A program made the translations under genes and the position numbers. The notes beneath the pieces are model-generated. The model worked only from the letters and a program-made list of their open reading frames with translations. It made no database searches and had not been told where the DNA came from. A stretch of DNA of 64,000 nucleotides from Nageia nagi (taxonomy: Eukaryota; Pinophyta): assembly GCA_050084985.1 (NCBI GenBank), contig JBITNC010000001.1, positions 122,698,001-122,762,000 on the forward strand, read 5' to 3'. Positions 48,788 to 60,159 of this stretch are shown one piece after another (position 1 is the first letter of the stretch; the number at the start of each line of letters is the position of its first letter).

Positions 48788-49561
48788 TGTATTCATAAAT
48801 AATGAATTAAATAAATAATTCATTAATATGATTTACAATATATAATATTATTTGAGGTAATACAAGCCATATATGATCTCTAATTGATGTAGAAACTAAT
48901 AAATGAATAAAGATTATGAGTACATATGAAATGAGTGGTCACTTGCCTACCTTTAATCATCAGTGAGCTCTAGGCAATCGAATTGCCATACCATTAATTT
49001 ATGTGAAAACCACACTATTAGCTACATGTATTAGGCATATCCATGCACATGAATTCAATTATATGGAACTATATGAAGAGTATAATAGTTCTAACTTCAA
49101 AAAAATAACATCCATGCATAATGAACGCCATTAAGACCTAAAATAGCACATCCATGAGTAAAATTGAAATACATGAGATAAGATGAAGGGTATAGTAAAT
49201 CTAGAGATAGGTGGTATTATGAAACAGCTTTGTTGGGATGAATATGATGATATTGCATGTTCTATTCTATCTCTCTCTCTCCCTATCTGATCATCATTTG
49301 CTCCTCTTCTCTCATCCCCAATTGTGTTTCCTTTGGTATTCTTTTATAGCAACATCTTGATCCTCTTGGATTGTTGGGATCATTGCATATTACATTGTTT
49401 GAGGTGTCTTTATTTATATTTTATATCCTTTACATTGTTCTATGGACCATTACATTGATTAAATTGACTTGGATTTATTTTAACCCTTTTTACAATAAAT
49501 ATCATTGATGCTTATAAAATGAATTATTTAATAAATAATAATTCATTTTTAGGAATCTAGA
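48788..49561 (-). repeat. 3' LTR of the GGTGG-flanked element
   Basis: It opens TGTATTCATAAATAATG and ends GGAATCTAGA. It is the partner of 51629-52486 but 84 bp shorter, mainly because its CT tract (about 49267-49292) is short. Confidence 0.9.
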
Positions 49562-49576
49562 TTTGCCCCTCTTTAG
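49562..49576 (-). other. Polypurine tract of the GGTGG-flanked element
   Basis: Read on the minus strand, AAAGAGGGGCAAA runs directly up to the 3' LTR. Confidence 0.8.
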
Positions 49577-50221
49577 AGGTGTGATGGAAGCAATGAAATT
49601 ACATAACCAAAGAAGAATAAGAATTTGTTTTTTTTTGAAATCTTTAGCCAATACTACCATTTGATGATGATGATGAAGGTCCTTTGCTACTCCCTTTTGG
49701 CTTGGTTAACCTAGGAAAGATCCTTAAGTGGTGCAACAAAGATAAAATATGAAGAAATTTATCTCTTTCCCCTTGTGGTATTTCTTTCATGGAAGGAAAT
49801 CTCCTATAGGTAGTCTTACAGTCCCATGTCCAATCTTGAAATAGTTACCTCTTGCATTGTTCAACCATGGATATGGTTGTTCCTTCATTTTTGAGACTTG
49901 AGAAGCTAATGCTCTTACATCCATGCCTTGATATAGAAGGGTCTATTTTCCCTTACATTGTTCAACCATCAATTTGGTCATTCCATCATCTCTTCTACTT
50001 AGGAATTTGATGCACTTACACCCATGCCTTGATATAGAAGAGGCATCTTAATTTGAGCTCTTGATTCATTGATAAGCATGTTGCTAATGGTATATAAATA
50101 ATAGTGCACATCATTGACAACATGGAATATGCATTACTTGGTTTCCTTCTTTTGATGCAGAGACTTGTAAAAAGTGTTAGATATACCATAGATGAAAATA
50201 TTTTGGATACATAATGAGTTT

Positions 50222-50360
50222 CATTATCCATTGATGATGAGTCAATGTTATAATCTACTTATACTGTATCACTGGTTTATCTTTTAAGTGAATGAACTCT
50301 CACTAGCCATATTGATGTCCATTGGCAATCTACCATTTTTATGTCCATGATCTACAGACA
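50222..50360 (-). repeat. Single diverged unit of the 192-bp repeat
   Basis: ATTATCCATTGATGATGAG, then GAATGAACTCTCACTAGCC and GATGTCCATTGGCAATC, correspond in order to the unit repeated at 22054-22760. Confidence 0.75.
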
Positions 50361-50374
50361 TTATATTGTCATCA

Positions 50375-50452
50375 ATTTTTATTTTTTTCTCTTTTTCTCT
50401 TTTTTTTTTTTTTCCATTTTTTCCTTTTCTTTTTTTTTACTTTTTTTTTTAT
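50375..50452 (+). repeat. T-rich low-complexity tract
   Basis: Nearly continuous T with a few C and A. Any open frame here is a low-complexity artefact. Confidence 0.9.
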
Positions 50453-51628
50453 TTACACATTCTAATGGTGTGTGACAATAATACACACGTTGATAGCATA
50501 CACACCATTGATACATGGATCCCCATCATATACATCCAAAAGATCTTTATACTCTATATATAATCATTTTGAATGATTTTTACCATCAAATCTATAATGA
50601 AGTACCCTTTTTCATTATCTTGTTGAAACAATAATGCCCCCAAGGTATATAGTATGAAAAAATATACTTCTTTCCTAAAATCCATTAAACTCTTACTATA
50701 TCATCCATGAGAGACAAAGTAAGACTATCCATAATCATTGAATATTTGGTAATGAAATATCAACTCTTATCCCCCCAATAGGCTTATCAATATGAACTAT
50801 CCATTTTGAATAATGCATGACAAAACATGGATTTACACAAAGCATATCAATATAAAACCTTGCAAAATCATTGTAACTCTCAGAAACTTGTTTGTGTACC
50901 TTTTTTCTATGGTGTTGGAAGAGAAGCCTCAACTTCAACCAATTCATCATGCTTTTGTAATAGCACCATTAGATTATTTAGCCCTGAAATCTCATTTTCT
51001 TCCTTATTTTTCTCATTTAAGTTAGCCAATTCAAACATGCCCCATGTTCTCTAATAAATCATCATTATTATAGCTATCAAACTCAAGTGGAATAACATCA
51101 TTATCATCAATATCATCGTAAATAGGAAAAGAGTACATATCCTAATTTGATGTTTCTAAACTTTTTTCAATACTATTATGACTATCAATATATATTCTTG
51201 CACAAAAGGATATAAAAGATATACCCATTACTATTTCCTCAACTAAAGGAGTTGGATCTGATGAGAGTGATGATGTAGAGCAAAAACCATCTTCTTAAAA
51301 TTTAGGGCCTCATTGATTGGGTGAGTTGAATACACCATCATAGTCCTCTTCACTTTGTTGTAATCTCCTACTATTCTCAAAATTGGTAAGTCATGCAACT
51401 ATGATAGGATCTAACACTATTGATGAACTACCTAAATCTTTCAATTCATTTACCTTTTGCATAGTGCATGCACTTCTCTAATAATATTTTGAAATACTTT
51501 TTCCATTTTAATGCCATTGACATCCTAGGAAAAACTATAAACCTCATTGATGGCATAGATCCATTACAGAATTCTTGTAAGATCTCACCAGGAGGGCAAG
51601 ATAAATCGAACAGATAGGTTCACCAAAA

Positions 51629-52163
51629 TGTAGATCATAAATAATGAATTAAATAAATAATTTATTAATATGATTTATAATATATAATATTATTTAAGGT
51701 AATGCAATCCATATTTGATCTCTAACTAATGTATAAACCTCATAAATGAATAGAGCATTCTAAGTACATATAAAAGGAGTAGTCACATGTATACCTTTGG
51801 ATCATCAGTGAGCTCTAGGTAGTCAAATTATCGAACCATCAATTTATGTGAAACCATGTCATTAGCTATATGGATTAGGCAAATCCATGTGCACCTTTAT
51901 GTGAATTGAAGTATATGTAACCAAACAAAGAGTATAATAGATATGAATTCAAACATAATAACATCCATGCATAATAAATGCCATGAATGACCTAAAATAT
52001 ATACATCCATGAGCAAAAATTGAAATACGTGAGACAAGATGAAGGTATAGAAAATCTAAGATAGGTAGTGTTATGAAACATCTTTGTTGGGACAAATATG
52101 GTGATATTGCATATTCTATCTTCTCTCCTCTCTCTTCTCTCTCTCTCCTCTCTCTCTCCTCTC

Positions 52164-52212
<49 letters not shown>

Positions 52213-52486
52213 TATCCAGTCATCATCTACTCCTCTTCTCTCATCCTTGATTGTGTTGCCTTTGGTATTTTTTTATAACATCTTGATCCTCTTTGATTCT
52301 TGGGATAATTGTACATTACATTATTTGTGGTATCTTTATTGATATTTGATACCCTTTACATTGTTATATAGACCATTACATTGATTATATTTTCTTGGGT
52401 GTATTTTAACTACTTTTTATAATAAATATCTTCGATACTATAAATGAATTATTTAATAAATAATATTTCATTTTTAAGTGTCTATA
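51629..52486 (-). repeat. 5' LTR of the GGTGG-flanked element
   Basis: It opens on the plus strand with TGTAGATCATAAATAATG and ends AAGTGTCTATA, followed by the duplicated GGTGG. It contains an expanded CT microsatellite. Confidence 0.9.
52121..52210 (+). repeat. CT microsatellite
   Basis: About 90 bp of nearly pure CT repeats with TCC interruptions at the left side and a long uninterrupted run on the right. The partner LTR has only about 25 bp at the same place. Confidence 0.95.
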
Positions 52487-52491
52487 GGTGG

Positions 52492-53650
52492 CCTAGATAG
52501 CATGTCTTCAATTTTATTTGTACTTCCCTTTTTGTATTTAATAATGAGGTGGTACTGCTGTAAGAAACCCATCCACTTAAATGTATTATTTGCTGCAAAT
52601 TGGACTAAGTTTGCAGGTATTGCAATGGTTGGTGGTCAATATAAATGATGGTCTCCTTATAGCTAGAAAGTGTTTCCATTTTTTAATATATTGGACAAGA
52701 GTAAACAATTCTTTTTCATAGACCAGATAGTTAAACACTACTCCACTATGCTTTTTTAAATGATAACATACAAATTTCCTTCCTTACATCAACACTGCTC
52801 CAATTACATATTCACTAGCATTTAATTATATTTCAAAAGGCTACTACAAATTGGGAAATGCTAGAACATATGCATTGATAATTTTGTCTTTCAAGTTATC
52901 AAAAGTGCTCTATTGTTTCCCTCCCTATTAAAAACTAGCCCTCTTCCTAGTGATATCATGCAATGGAGAGTCTATACTAGAAAAATTCTTAATGAATTTT
53001 CTGAGATATTGAGTTTCCCCCAAGAAGCTCCTTGTGTTAGTGACATTTGTAAGCCTTGGCCAATCAATAATGGCATTCACCTTCCCAAGATCAATTCTTA
53101 GCTATCCATCACCAATAATGTGACCAAGGTACACAAAACTTTTCTTGCCAAACTCACATTTGCTCATCTTTAATAACAACTTATTATCTTTCAAAGTTTA
53201 TAGTACTTATTTTAAATGCATCATATGTTCTTTCCAATTTATACTCAAAATAAGAATATAATCCAAGTAATTAACAACAAATTTATGAAGAAAGAATTTG
53301 AATACCTTATTAATTACAATGATGAAAGTGTTTGGTGCATTGCACAATCCAAAATGTGGTACAATCCATTCGAAAAACCCCTTTCTAGTTTTGAATGTAG
53401 TCTTTCACATTTCTTCCTCCTTGATCCTTACTTAATGATAGCCACTTCTTAAGTCCAATTTGGTGAAGAAGTTTCCCTCTCTCATTTACTCCAAGATATC
53501 ATCAATAATTGGCAATGGATATCTATTTTTTATGGTGATCTTATTTAATATCTAGTAGTTAATGCACATCATCCATGATCCATCCTTCTTTGGAATAAGG
53601 ATAACTGGTAAATCACAAGGTGAAGTGCATTGTTTGATCACTCTTTGTTC
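52492..53650 (-). pseudogene. Reverse transcriptase and RNase H of the minus-strand Ty3/gypsy element (broken)
   Basis: Read on the minus strand, RT begins at about 53560 with ILNKITIKNRYPLPIIDDI, then FFTKLDLRSGYH (about 53460), GLCNAPNTF (about 53350) and the catalytic box as NYLDYILIL (about 53240), where the usual YLDDIL has lost its second Asp. Then follow SKCEFGKKSFVYLGHII and an INKF-type thumb. RNase H shows LVYEKELFTLVQYIKKWKHFL (about 52660-52720). Stops are scattered. The domain is cut at 52491 by the nested element. Confidence 0.87.
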
Positions 53651-53749
53651 CATAAGTTCATAAATTTGACTCACCTCCTCCTTCTCAATATCAAATTATA
53701 TGGAAGAGCTAAATCAATCATTAATTGGATCTCATGTTGGATGTTTCTT

Positions 53750-54185
53750 TTGTCAGATCATATAAATCATGCACTTCTTGCTAGCATTAATGAGTCTTTT
53801 GGTTTCGCTTGCTATCACCAACTCCATTTTATGTCTACTTTTAAGAACATTGATGTCATAATGAACACCATTCTTCATAAGTCCATATTGATTCAATTTT
53901 CTAAAATAAATTCCATCTCTATCCCATAAATATGGTTTTATAAAAATAACACCATATATATCAAGAGGTACCACATCAATCACAACTTCATCAATGAAGT
54001 TCTCTACTATTGCAAATACTAACTTGCATTATCTAGTCACTTGCATTTGGGTTCCATGATTCAACTAACCCAAAGGATAGGGATGAGGAAAAGAATAGTC
54101 TCCAACTTTAGCCTATTAACCCAAATTTCTACAATAAGATTTTCCTGAGAACCAAGTTCAAACATAGCATTAATTCTTATCCTCT
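53750..54185 (-). pseudogene. Aspartic protease of the minus-strand Ty3/gypsy element (broken)
   Basis: Read on the minus strand, the region starts INAMFELGSQENLIVE (about 54140-54185), where the usual active site is F-D-S/T-G-S. It continues to FIDEVVIDVVPLDIYG and GVIFIKPYLWDRDGIYFR (open stretch 53753-53983), ending at LINASK. The active-site Asp-Ser is replaced by Glu-Leu, so it is inactive. Confidence 0.82.
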
Positions 54186-54398
54186 TAACTTGGATCTTGA
54201 GATGAAACAATTGTGTCTTCTATTGTTCTTTAGTTGTACTATCTTGTTTTTGCACAATAGCACATGTGATCTCATTATCAATAATAAAACTATATTCTAT
54301 TATTTCTCCCTTTTTCATGATAGTATCCTTCTTGCCCTTTTGCTTCTCCTTTTGGTTCTCCACCATTGTGATTTCTTCTTTTCTAGATGGAGTTCCCA

Positions 54399-55155
54399 AC
54401 AACCTTCTTTATCATGCCCATCCTTGTCACAATGAGAACAATGTTTGCTAGCTTTTATGGAAGTATTGGTCTTCTTCTCTTTCTTCATTATGTTTCCTTT
54501 TTCTTGGGACTTTTGTTTCTCTTGATATCCACTTGGTGATGCACCCTTGGATTTTTCATACTTTTTAGCTTTTCCATCCTCCTCAAAATATTATGCTTGC
54601 ACACAAGTTTTATCAAAATTAGTGGGATCAAACAACATGATTATCTTTTGCAAATGAGAATGTAAACCTACAATATTCTTCATCAAAACAATTGGATTTT
54701 TTTAGAGAAATCTCCAACACAATGGTCTATCTTCTAAATTCAATAGTGCATTCTTGAATATATTGGCATTTTTGTTGTCTCAAAAATTGCCATTTAAATA
54801 GTTACATATTATTGTGCCCCAAGGAATAGAATTTCTCCTTTAATAATTTTTTGAAACATTTCCAAGATGAAATAGGTGGTAGATTCTCATGTTTGAGTGA
54901 GTTATAATGAGCTTCGCACCATATCAAAGCATGTCCACTAAATTTCAACCTTGAAAATGAGATTTTTTTAGATTTATCCACAACCCCTTGTACTTGGAAA
55001 TAAACTTCTAGTTGCCTCAACCAATTATTCAATTTTTCAATATCCATCTCTCCTCCAAATGATGGAATCTCCACTTTAACCTCAATTTTGAAAGGAAATG
55101 GTATAGCAGGTGGTGGTGATGTTAAATATGGTCCACTATCTTTTCTTCTTTCCAT
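54399..55155 (-). pseudogene. Gag with CCHC zinc knuckle of the minus-strand Ty3/gypsy element
   Basis: The 117-codon open stretch 54802-55155 begins MERRKDSGPYLTSPPPAIP. It continues with IPSFGGEMDIEKLNNWLRQL and FSGHALIWCEAH, a typical capsid pattern (W-L--LE-YF, then G-A--W). After a decayed linker, an intact CCHC zinc knuckle is at 54399-54440: CSHCDKDGHDKEGC, matching CX2CX4HX4C. It binds element RNA in living relatives. Stops between 54440 and 54800 break the frame. Confidence 0.88.
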
Positions 55156-55387
55156 TTGAGGTGACTAATTTGATATCATGTTAACTAGTCTCTTCATGCA
55201 GATGTCCATTGCAATAAATCTCCTTCAAAAGTTTTGATTAGCTTTGATGGCTTGAGAAGGTTCTTCTTATTGCACATATTGGATTCAATCCTCCTTCTCC
55301 TTCTTCGAATATCAATGAATTTGGGAGACAAATTTATATTTTAGCTCCTTCTTCCTCACATTTATAGGCTAGAAACTTTTGCACTTA

Positions 55388-55399
55388 TCTTTGATACCA
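55388..55399 (-). other. Primer-binding site of the minus-strand Ty3/gypsy element
   Basis: Read on the minus strand, TGGTATCAAAGA matches the initiator-Met-type site at the first 8 bases and most of the rest. A 7-bp spacer separates it from the LTR end at 55407. Confidence 0.75.
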
Positions 55400-55406
55400 C
55401 TTGATC

Positions 55407-56564
55407 TGTAATTTCCTTAAACTTATAGCTTTAAAAGAAATATCACATATGGACTTTAAAATCACAAAAAATGAATTGGAAACTAGAATCTAAATCCAAT
55501 AAGAAACAAGAATGAAAATAACATTCAGACATCCATAAATTAACTTAGGTTTTTTAAAGTGGTTCCTCTCAATGTGAGAGTATGTACCCTATAGTAGCCA
55601 CCATCAAGCCCATAATTCTATTATGTAGCAAGTTTACAATAGGATTTACAATCCTTAAAAGTATCATCAACATAAAATTGAATCCCATAACATTCAAACA
55701 AATTATAATATTAATGAACAAGTCTATAGCAAGCTCTAATTAATCCTCCATCTTCCTTCTTCTCTTCTTTTCCTTCTTCCCTCCTCCTCTCAAGTCTCCA
55801 TAAGGACATGTAGGTAGAACCGATACCCTTGGAGCAACTACTACCCTTGAAGCAACCACATGGCTTTCCTACTTCGTTATAACTTCTAAACAACTCAAAA
55901 TGTTTCACCTCCCATCCATACATGTCCAATATTTCTAGCATGGGTGCTAACATCAATGTTGGCACTGGCATGTTAGGGTATAAGCAAGTGAAAGGTCGAG
56001 TGTCATGTTAGGTGCCATATGAATTGTCAAGTGAATGGCCAAGCCTTCATAAGCATCTCTGTTGGTCTTCCTATGCTTTATTTTGGTATGCATATAAAAC
56101 ATCATTATAATAACATAAAAGAGTCAAATTCACAATACCAAATCATAATTCCTTAGAAACACTTGCATGCACACTAGCATAAGTGTTGGTATTGGTGTTG
56201 ATAGTTTTGACACTTCTATGGAAATCATATTGTATGGTGACCAAAGTTTTGACAAAGGTAGGCATGCGTATCCTTGTTGGAAATATCTCTTCAATAGTTA
56301 TCTAATGATGACTAATTTATTTTTGATAGGTTCCATGGCATATAAAATTTATAATATGTAACATAAAATATCCAAATATCATCCACTAGTTAGAGTGTTC
56401 CAAATCCTCATTCTAATGATGTTAGCTTTACATAATTCAATCAAAGATGGAGTGATTACAAAATCAAAACCTTCATAATACCATATTTAGGTTTAAGCAA
56501 TGGATCAATCTCATAAGTGAAAACCTCTAGCCAAATCAACACTTAAGACAAGATCTCCATATCA
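55407..56564 (-). repeat. 5' LTR of the minus-strand Ty3/gypsy element
   Basis: It opens TGTAATTTCC on the plus strand and homology with 46173-47374 stops at ATCTCCATATCA. The open frame at 55711-55971 inside it is an LTR artefact. Confidence 0.85.
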
Positions 56565-57393
56565 TATTATCTTATTGGTTCAATATTTACATAAGTATTC
56601 TAAAGTGAATACTATGAAATCTATTGGCTACTAAGTTACCTTAACCATTGTCCAAAAATTATTTTAAATTTTTTTTGGGGCTATTTTCCAATTTTTATAA
56701 GTGATATGGATAAGCTCCCAACATACTACCCCTAACAAAGATGAAAATTACTTGTCATTTTCTCCAATGGGCTGTGAAAGGATATCGGTCCTAATATCCA
56801 ACTTATCTATGTTGGTCCTATTAATTTTCAATATTGTTGCACCTCTAGTTATTTATGTTTTTAGAGTTTAAATTATGTGCTAGTGTGGCATAAACATGTA
56901 TATCAATATTCCCACCCTCATTTCACTCAACATTGCTAACCTCATCACCCTCAACATTGCCATCCACATCACCCTCAATATTGTCAACCTAATTGACCAA
57001 ATCCTTGTCACCATCATTTCTCAAAAACTACAACTCTCATTGTCCAAATTATTTTCATGTACAACATTCTCACTATTAGATTTAATTATGTTATTACTTG
57101 CATATTTTTAACTTTTTCATCCTTATAACTCTATCGTGTTTTATTAATCGAAGTTGTTATCACCTTAGTTTTTGACACATCCTCGAATTCATTTTGTAGC
57201 TTTCTTTTAAGTTTTTTTTGTAAGGCCTACTCCACATATTATCAAGATGGTAATCTCCAAATACAAGCATATATCAACATTGAGCAATAAGATAGTAGGA
57301 AAGTCTAACATGTATTCAATCTAGAAAGATGTTAAATATTACAATTATTTCATGTAAAGCTAAATTTTATAACCTTTGTTATCATGTTTTAAC
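56565..57393. other. Unclassified DNA between the Ty3/gypsy element and the PPR pseudogene
   Basis: Apart from a small minisatellite at 56924-56993, no coding or repeat structure is recognised. Some of 57240-57393 may be further decayed PPR sequence, but no motif is firm. Confidence 0.4.
56924..56993 (+). repeat. ~24-bp minisatellite, 3 units
   Basis: Units start CACTCAACATTG, CACCCTCAACATTG and CACCCTCAATATTG at 56924, 56946 and 56970. The 71-codon frame across it is a by-product of the repeat. Confidence 0.75.
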
Positions 57394-58028
57394 AAGATGC
57401 ATGATGCAGATACAATTTGATGGAATACAATTATTAAAGGATATGAATTTCATGGCTACAACAAGGATTCCCTTAAATTGATTGATCCACATGATGGAGA
57501 TACAATTACATGGAATGCAATTATCACATGATATATAGAAAATGGGTTTTTTAAAAATGCTCTAGAGACATTTATGAAAATATAATTGTTAGATATAAAA
57601 CCAAACATTTTAACCTTTTCTTGCATTATTCCAAAATGTGCCACCATGGTAACTTTAATAAGGTATGTACATCTATCAAAGAGTAGTTGAAAATGGTTTT
57701 ACATTGAATGTTATAGTTGTGAATGCCTTGATAGGCATTTATGCAAAACATGGAAGAATACATAAAGCCCAGGAAACATAACAAGATGCATGATGTAGAT
57801 ACAATTTGATGGAATGCAATTATTATAGGATATGTAATTCATTACTACAATAAGGATTCCCTTAAACTGTTTGATCAACATGATGAAAAAATAGATTAAT
57901 GAAATGCAATGATCGTAGGATATACACAAATTAGGTTTTTTAAAAGGGCTCTAGATACTTTTAAGCAAATGCAATTTTCATATGTAAATCCAAACACTAT
58001 AACCTTTGCATCATTATTCGTGGAATGA
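57394..58028 (+). pseudogene. Pentatricopeptide-repeat (PPR) protein pseudogene
   Basis: Plant PPR proteins bind organelle RNA for editing or processing. Motifs of the PLS class are clear. KMHDADTI is followed by WNTIIKGYEFHG and NKDSLKLID. Then come DTITWNAII, ENGFFKNALETF, IKPNILTFSCIIPKCATM, the QRVVENGFTLNVIVVNALIG phrase, YAKHGRIHKAQE, and a second KMHDVDTI, WNAIIIGY round (57783) ending TFASLFVE and TGA at 58026-58028. The KMHD block repeats at 389 bp. At least two frameshifts (near 57664 and 57775) and six in-frame stops make it dead. Intergenic TE debris surrounds it, and no intact PPR gene is nearby. Confidence 0.9.
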
Positions 58029-58660
58029 ATCATTATATATGCATGTTTAACCCATAAACCTTGGATTGGGTATATGGATCTACTTGGTGCTTTTGAATTG
58101 AATGTTGTAGTTTATGCAGGCTATCTTGAGGGAGCTTTGAACTTTATTACAAAAATACCCATAAACCTTGAACTGGGTGTATGGATGTGTCTACTTGGTC
58201 TTGTAAATCAAATTTTGTTGTTCATTCAGGCTATCTTGAGGGAGCTTTGAACTTCATGGTCAAAATATCCATAAAATCTTAATTGTGTATGTGGATGTAT
58301 CTACTGAGTGCTTGTAAATCATATGTGATGGCTCATGTAGGCTATCTTGATGGAGTTTTGAACTTTCTATACCAAAATATCCAAAAACCATGAATTGGGT
58401 GTAAGGATATAATTACTTGGTACTCGTAAATTGAATGTTATAGTTTGTGCAAGCTATCTTGGGGGAGCTTTAAACTTTCAATGTCAAAATACTCATAAAC
58501 CGTGAATTAGATGTGTGGATGTATCTAATTAGAGCTTTTAAATCAAATATTTTGGTTTGTACTAGCTATATTGAAGGATCTTTTAACTATCACTACCAAA
58601 ATACACATAAACTTTGAATTATGTGTGTAGATGTGTGAACTTTCTACTTCTAAATTGAAT
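58029..58660 (+). repeat. ~111-bp tandem array derived from a PPR E-type motif
   Basis: Five to six units are marked by AGGCTATCTTGAGGGAGCTTT or variants at about 58119, 58229, 58340, 58452 and 58564 (periods 110-112). One unit translates YAGYLEGALNFITKIPINLE followed by GVWMCLLGL. That fits the E-type motif after the last PPR in PPR-E/DYW proteins (AGYLEEAL-FI-KMP, then VW--LLGAC). The array directly follows the PPR pseudogene in the same sense, so it looks like that gene's C-terminal part after local amplification. Confidence 0.78.
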
Positions 58661-60159
58661 GTTATAGTGATGAGTGTTATGATAGAAATATATGAAAGAT
58701 GTAAAAGAATACATAAGAATTGATAATTATTTGAAAATATCCATGATGAAAAACATATTTTCATGGTTTGTACTAATTTCAAGATAGACACAATGCAAAA
58801 AAATATAAAGAAAAAGCATATATATAGAATGCAAAAAATATACAAGGTCATGGATTGAGGAAGAATGCTTTCTTGAACTTCATAATGTAAATAAATACAA
58901 GGCACAAACATATATGAAGAATGTAGAAGAATACAAGGTCATGGAATGAGGAAGATTACCTAGTTGAACCTCTTATCACCTTTTCTCATCTCATCTCCTT
59001 TCTTCCTGCCTTACAAAATTCCCTTTTCTCTCCCCTAACCCCTTAGCTAGTAAACTTGAAAAATTTGAAATGTAAAAAATATTCCAAGTGCTCACCCAAG
59101 CTCCTTATTTTTTTAAAATTTTTGATTAGGGAGAGATATTTCATTGCCTCCTTATAATTTAAGTTGGTGGCTTAAAACCACCCCTAAAATTGAGGTGGCT
59201 AAAAATTGCCTCAAATTGCCCACCACCAAAGCCCATTTTTGGTCTATTACATGTCATATCACTTCTCCTTTAAAATGATACATTAAAAGCCTCATATGAA
59301 AAACCACAACATCCTTACTCTAATATAAACTAGGAAACTTTCTGATTGAGATTGTTAATTTAACCCTCATAAGGTGATAGGAGACACCCAGGTCCTTTGA
59401 AGGAAATTTATAAATAAATTAAAATGAAGTGAAATAATAATTAGACAAATATTGGTTTAAACATAAACTTACGAATGGAGATAAAGGTTTCATTTGACTT
59501 CAACCTTGTAAGAAAATCTCACTAAAGTTAAAGTATCATAAAAATATTACCATTAAGTTATATGGACCCTATTAGATTGTATAATAAATAAATCAAGTTG
59601 CATATAAATATGAGCTATTACCTAATTCCAAAATCAACATAAGATTCTATGTATCTTGTCTTAATAGAATACTTTGTAATAATAACATCATACAAACTAC
59701 AATTTCTATGTTAGATGAAGAAGCATATGTCCTACTTTGATGGAAGGCCATCAGCAAATAGAGAACCTGTTATATTTTCTTTTGTACAATCACAAAAGAT
59801 ATTGTTTAATGTTGGGTGCTACAACCTAACATAATACCTAGTAATAAATGCATATCATCTAATAATATCTAATATCAAATATTTTATAATGGATCAACAT
59901 ATTTTTTTATATGTGTAAAAATAGGTAGTATGAAATGCTCCCCAATTTTTTTGTGATAAATAGAAAGATATTAAATAAGTTAACTAAATGGTCCTTTTGA
60001 TGTTTCTTGCCAAGATAGGTTCCACCTCCTTCCCTTCATTTTAGGATGAATTTATGAAATATTATCCTCTAGAATACTATATGACTCTTATCCTATTTTT
60101 TATAAATTTTTAATTCCTTTTCTATGAGATCATTTTTAATTAGTTATTCTACAATATAG
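58661..60159. other. Unclassified AT-rich DNA
   Basis: The phrase ACAAGGTCATGGAATGAGGAAG occurs twice (about 58847 and 58937, the first with one mismatch), a short local duplication. No coding, LTR or terminal repeat was recognised. The minus-strand open frame 58543-58911 overlaps the E-motif array and is not considered a gene. Confidence 0.5.

Larger units (their letters stand above)
48788..52486 (-). mobile_element. Short LTR element nested in pol, related to the Tat-like element
   Basis: A 3.7-kb element with a perfect target duplication GGTGG (48783-48787 and 52487-52491). LTRs are 48788-49561 and 51629-52486. On the minus strand the primer region beside the 5' LTR reads TTTTGGTGAACC, and the polypurine tract beside the 3' LTR reads AAAGAGGGGCAAA. 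Both resemble those of the element at 20816. The 2.1-kb interior has no gag or pol, but it has one diverged copy of the 192-bp unit of 22054-22760. It is probably a non-autonomous relative. Confidence 0.9.
46173..56564 (-). mobile_element. Ty3/gypsy element with gag-pol, split by a nested element
   Basis: A minus-strand element with ~1.2-kb LTRs at 46173-47374 and 55407-56564 (sense TGATATGG...GGAAATTACA). Next to the 5' LTR is an initiator-Met-like primer site, then gag, zinc knuckle, protease, RT, RNase H and integrase in the standard Ty3/gypsy order. The nested element 48788-52486 lies between RNase H and integrase. The protease wording (VVPLDIYG, then LINASK) resembles a chromovirus branch of the Galadriel/Tcn1 type; the branch is uncertain. 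No clean target duplication is seen at the outer ends. Confidence 0.88.

Noticed and set aside
50366-50563. 65-codon Phe-rich frame
   Set aside because: It is a direct translation of a poly-T tract.
52073-52342. 89-codon frame with long Ser-Leu runs, and the opposite Arg-Glu frame at 51949-52167
   Set aside because: Both are translations of the CT microsatellite inside an LTR.
56896-57111. 71-codon frame with Leu-Asn-Ile repeats
   Set aside because: It is explained by the 24-bp minisatellite at 56924-56993.
58543-58911. 122-codon minus-strand frame rich in Ile, Phe and Cys
   Set aside because: It overlaps the end of the PPR-derived array on the opposite strand and shows no domain. It is likely chance in AT-rich DNA.
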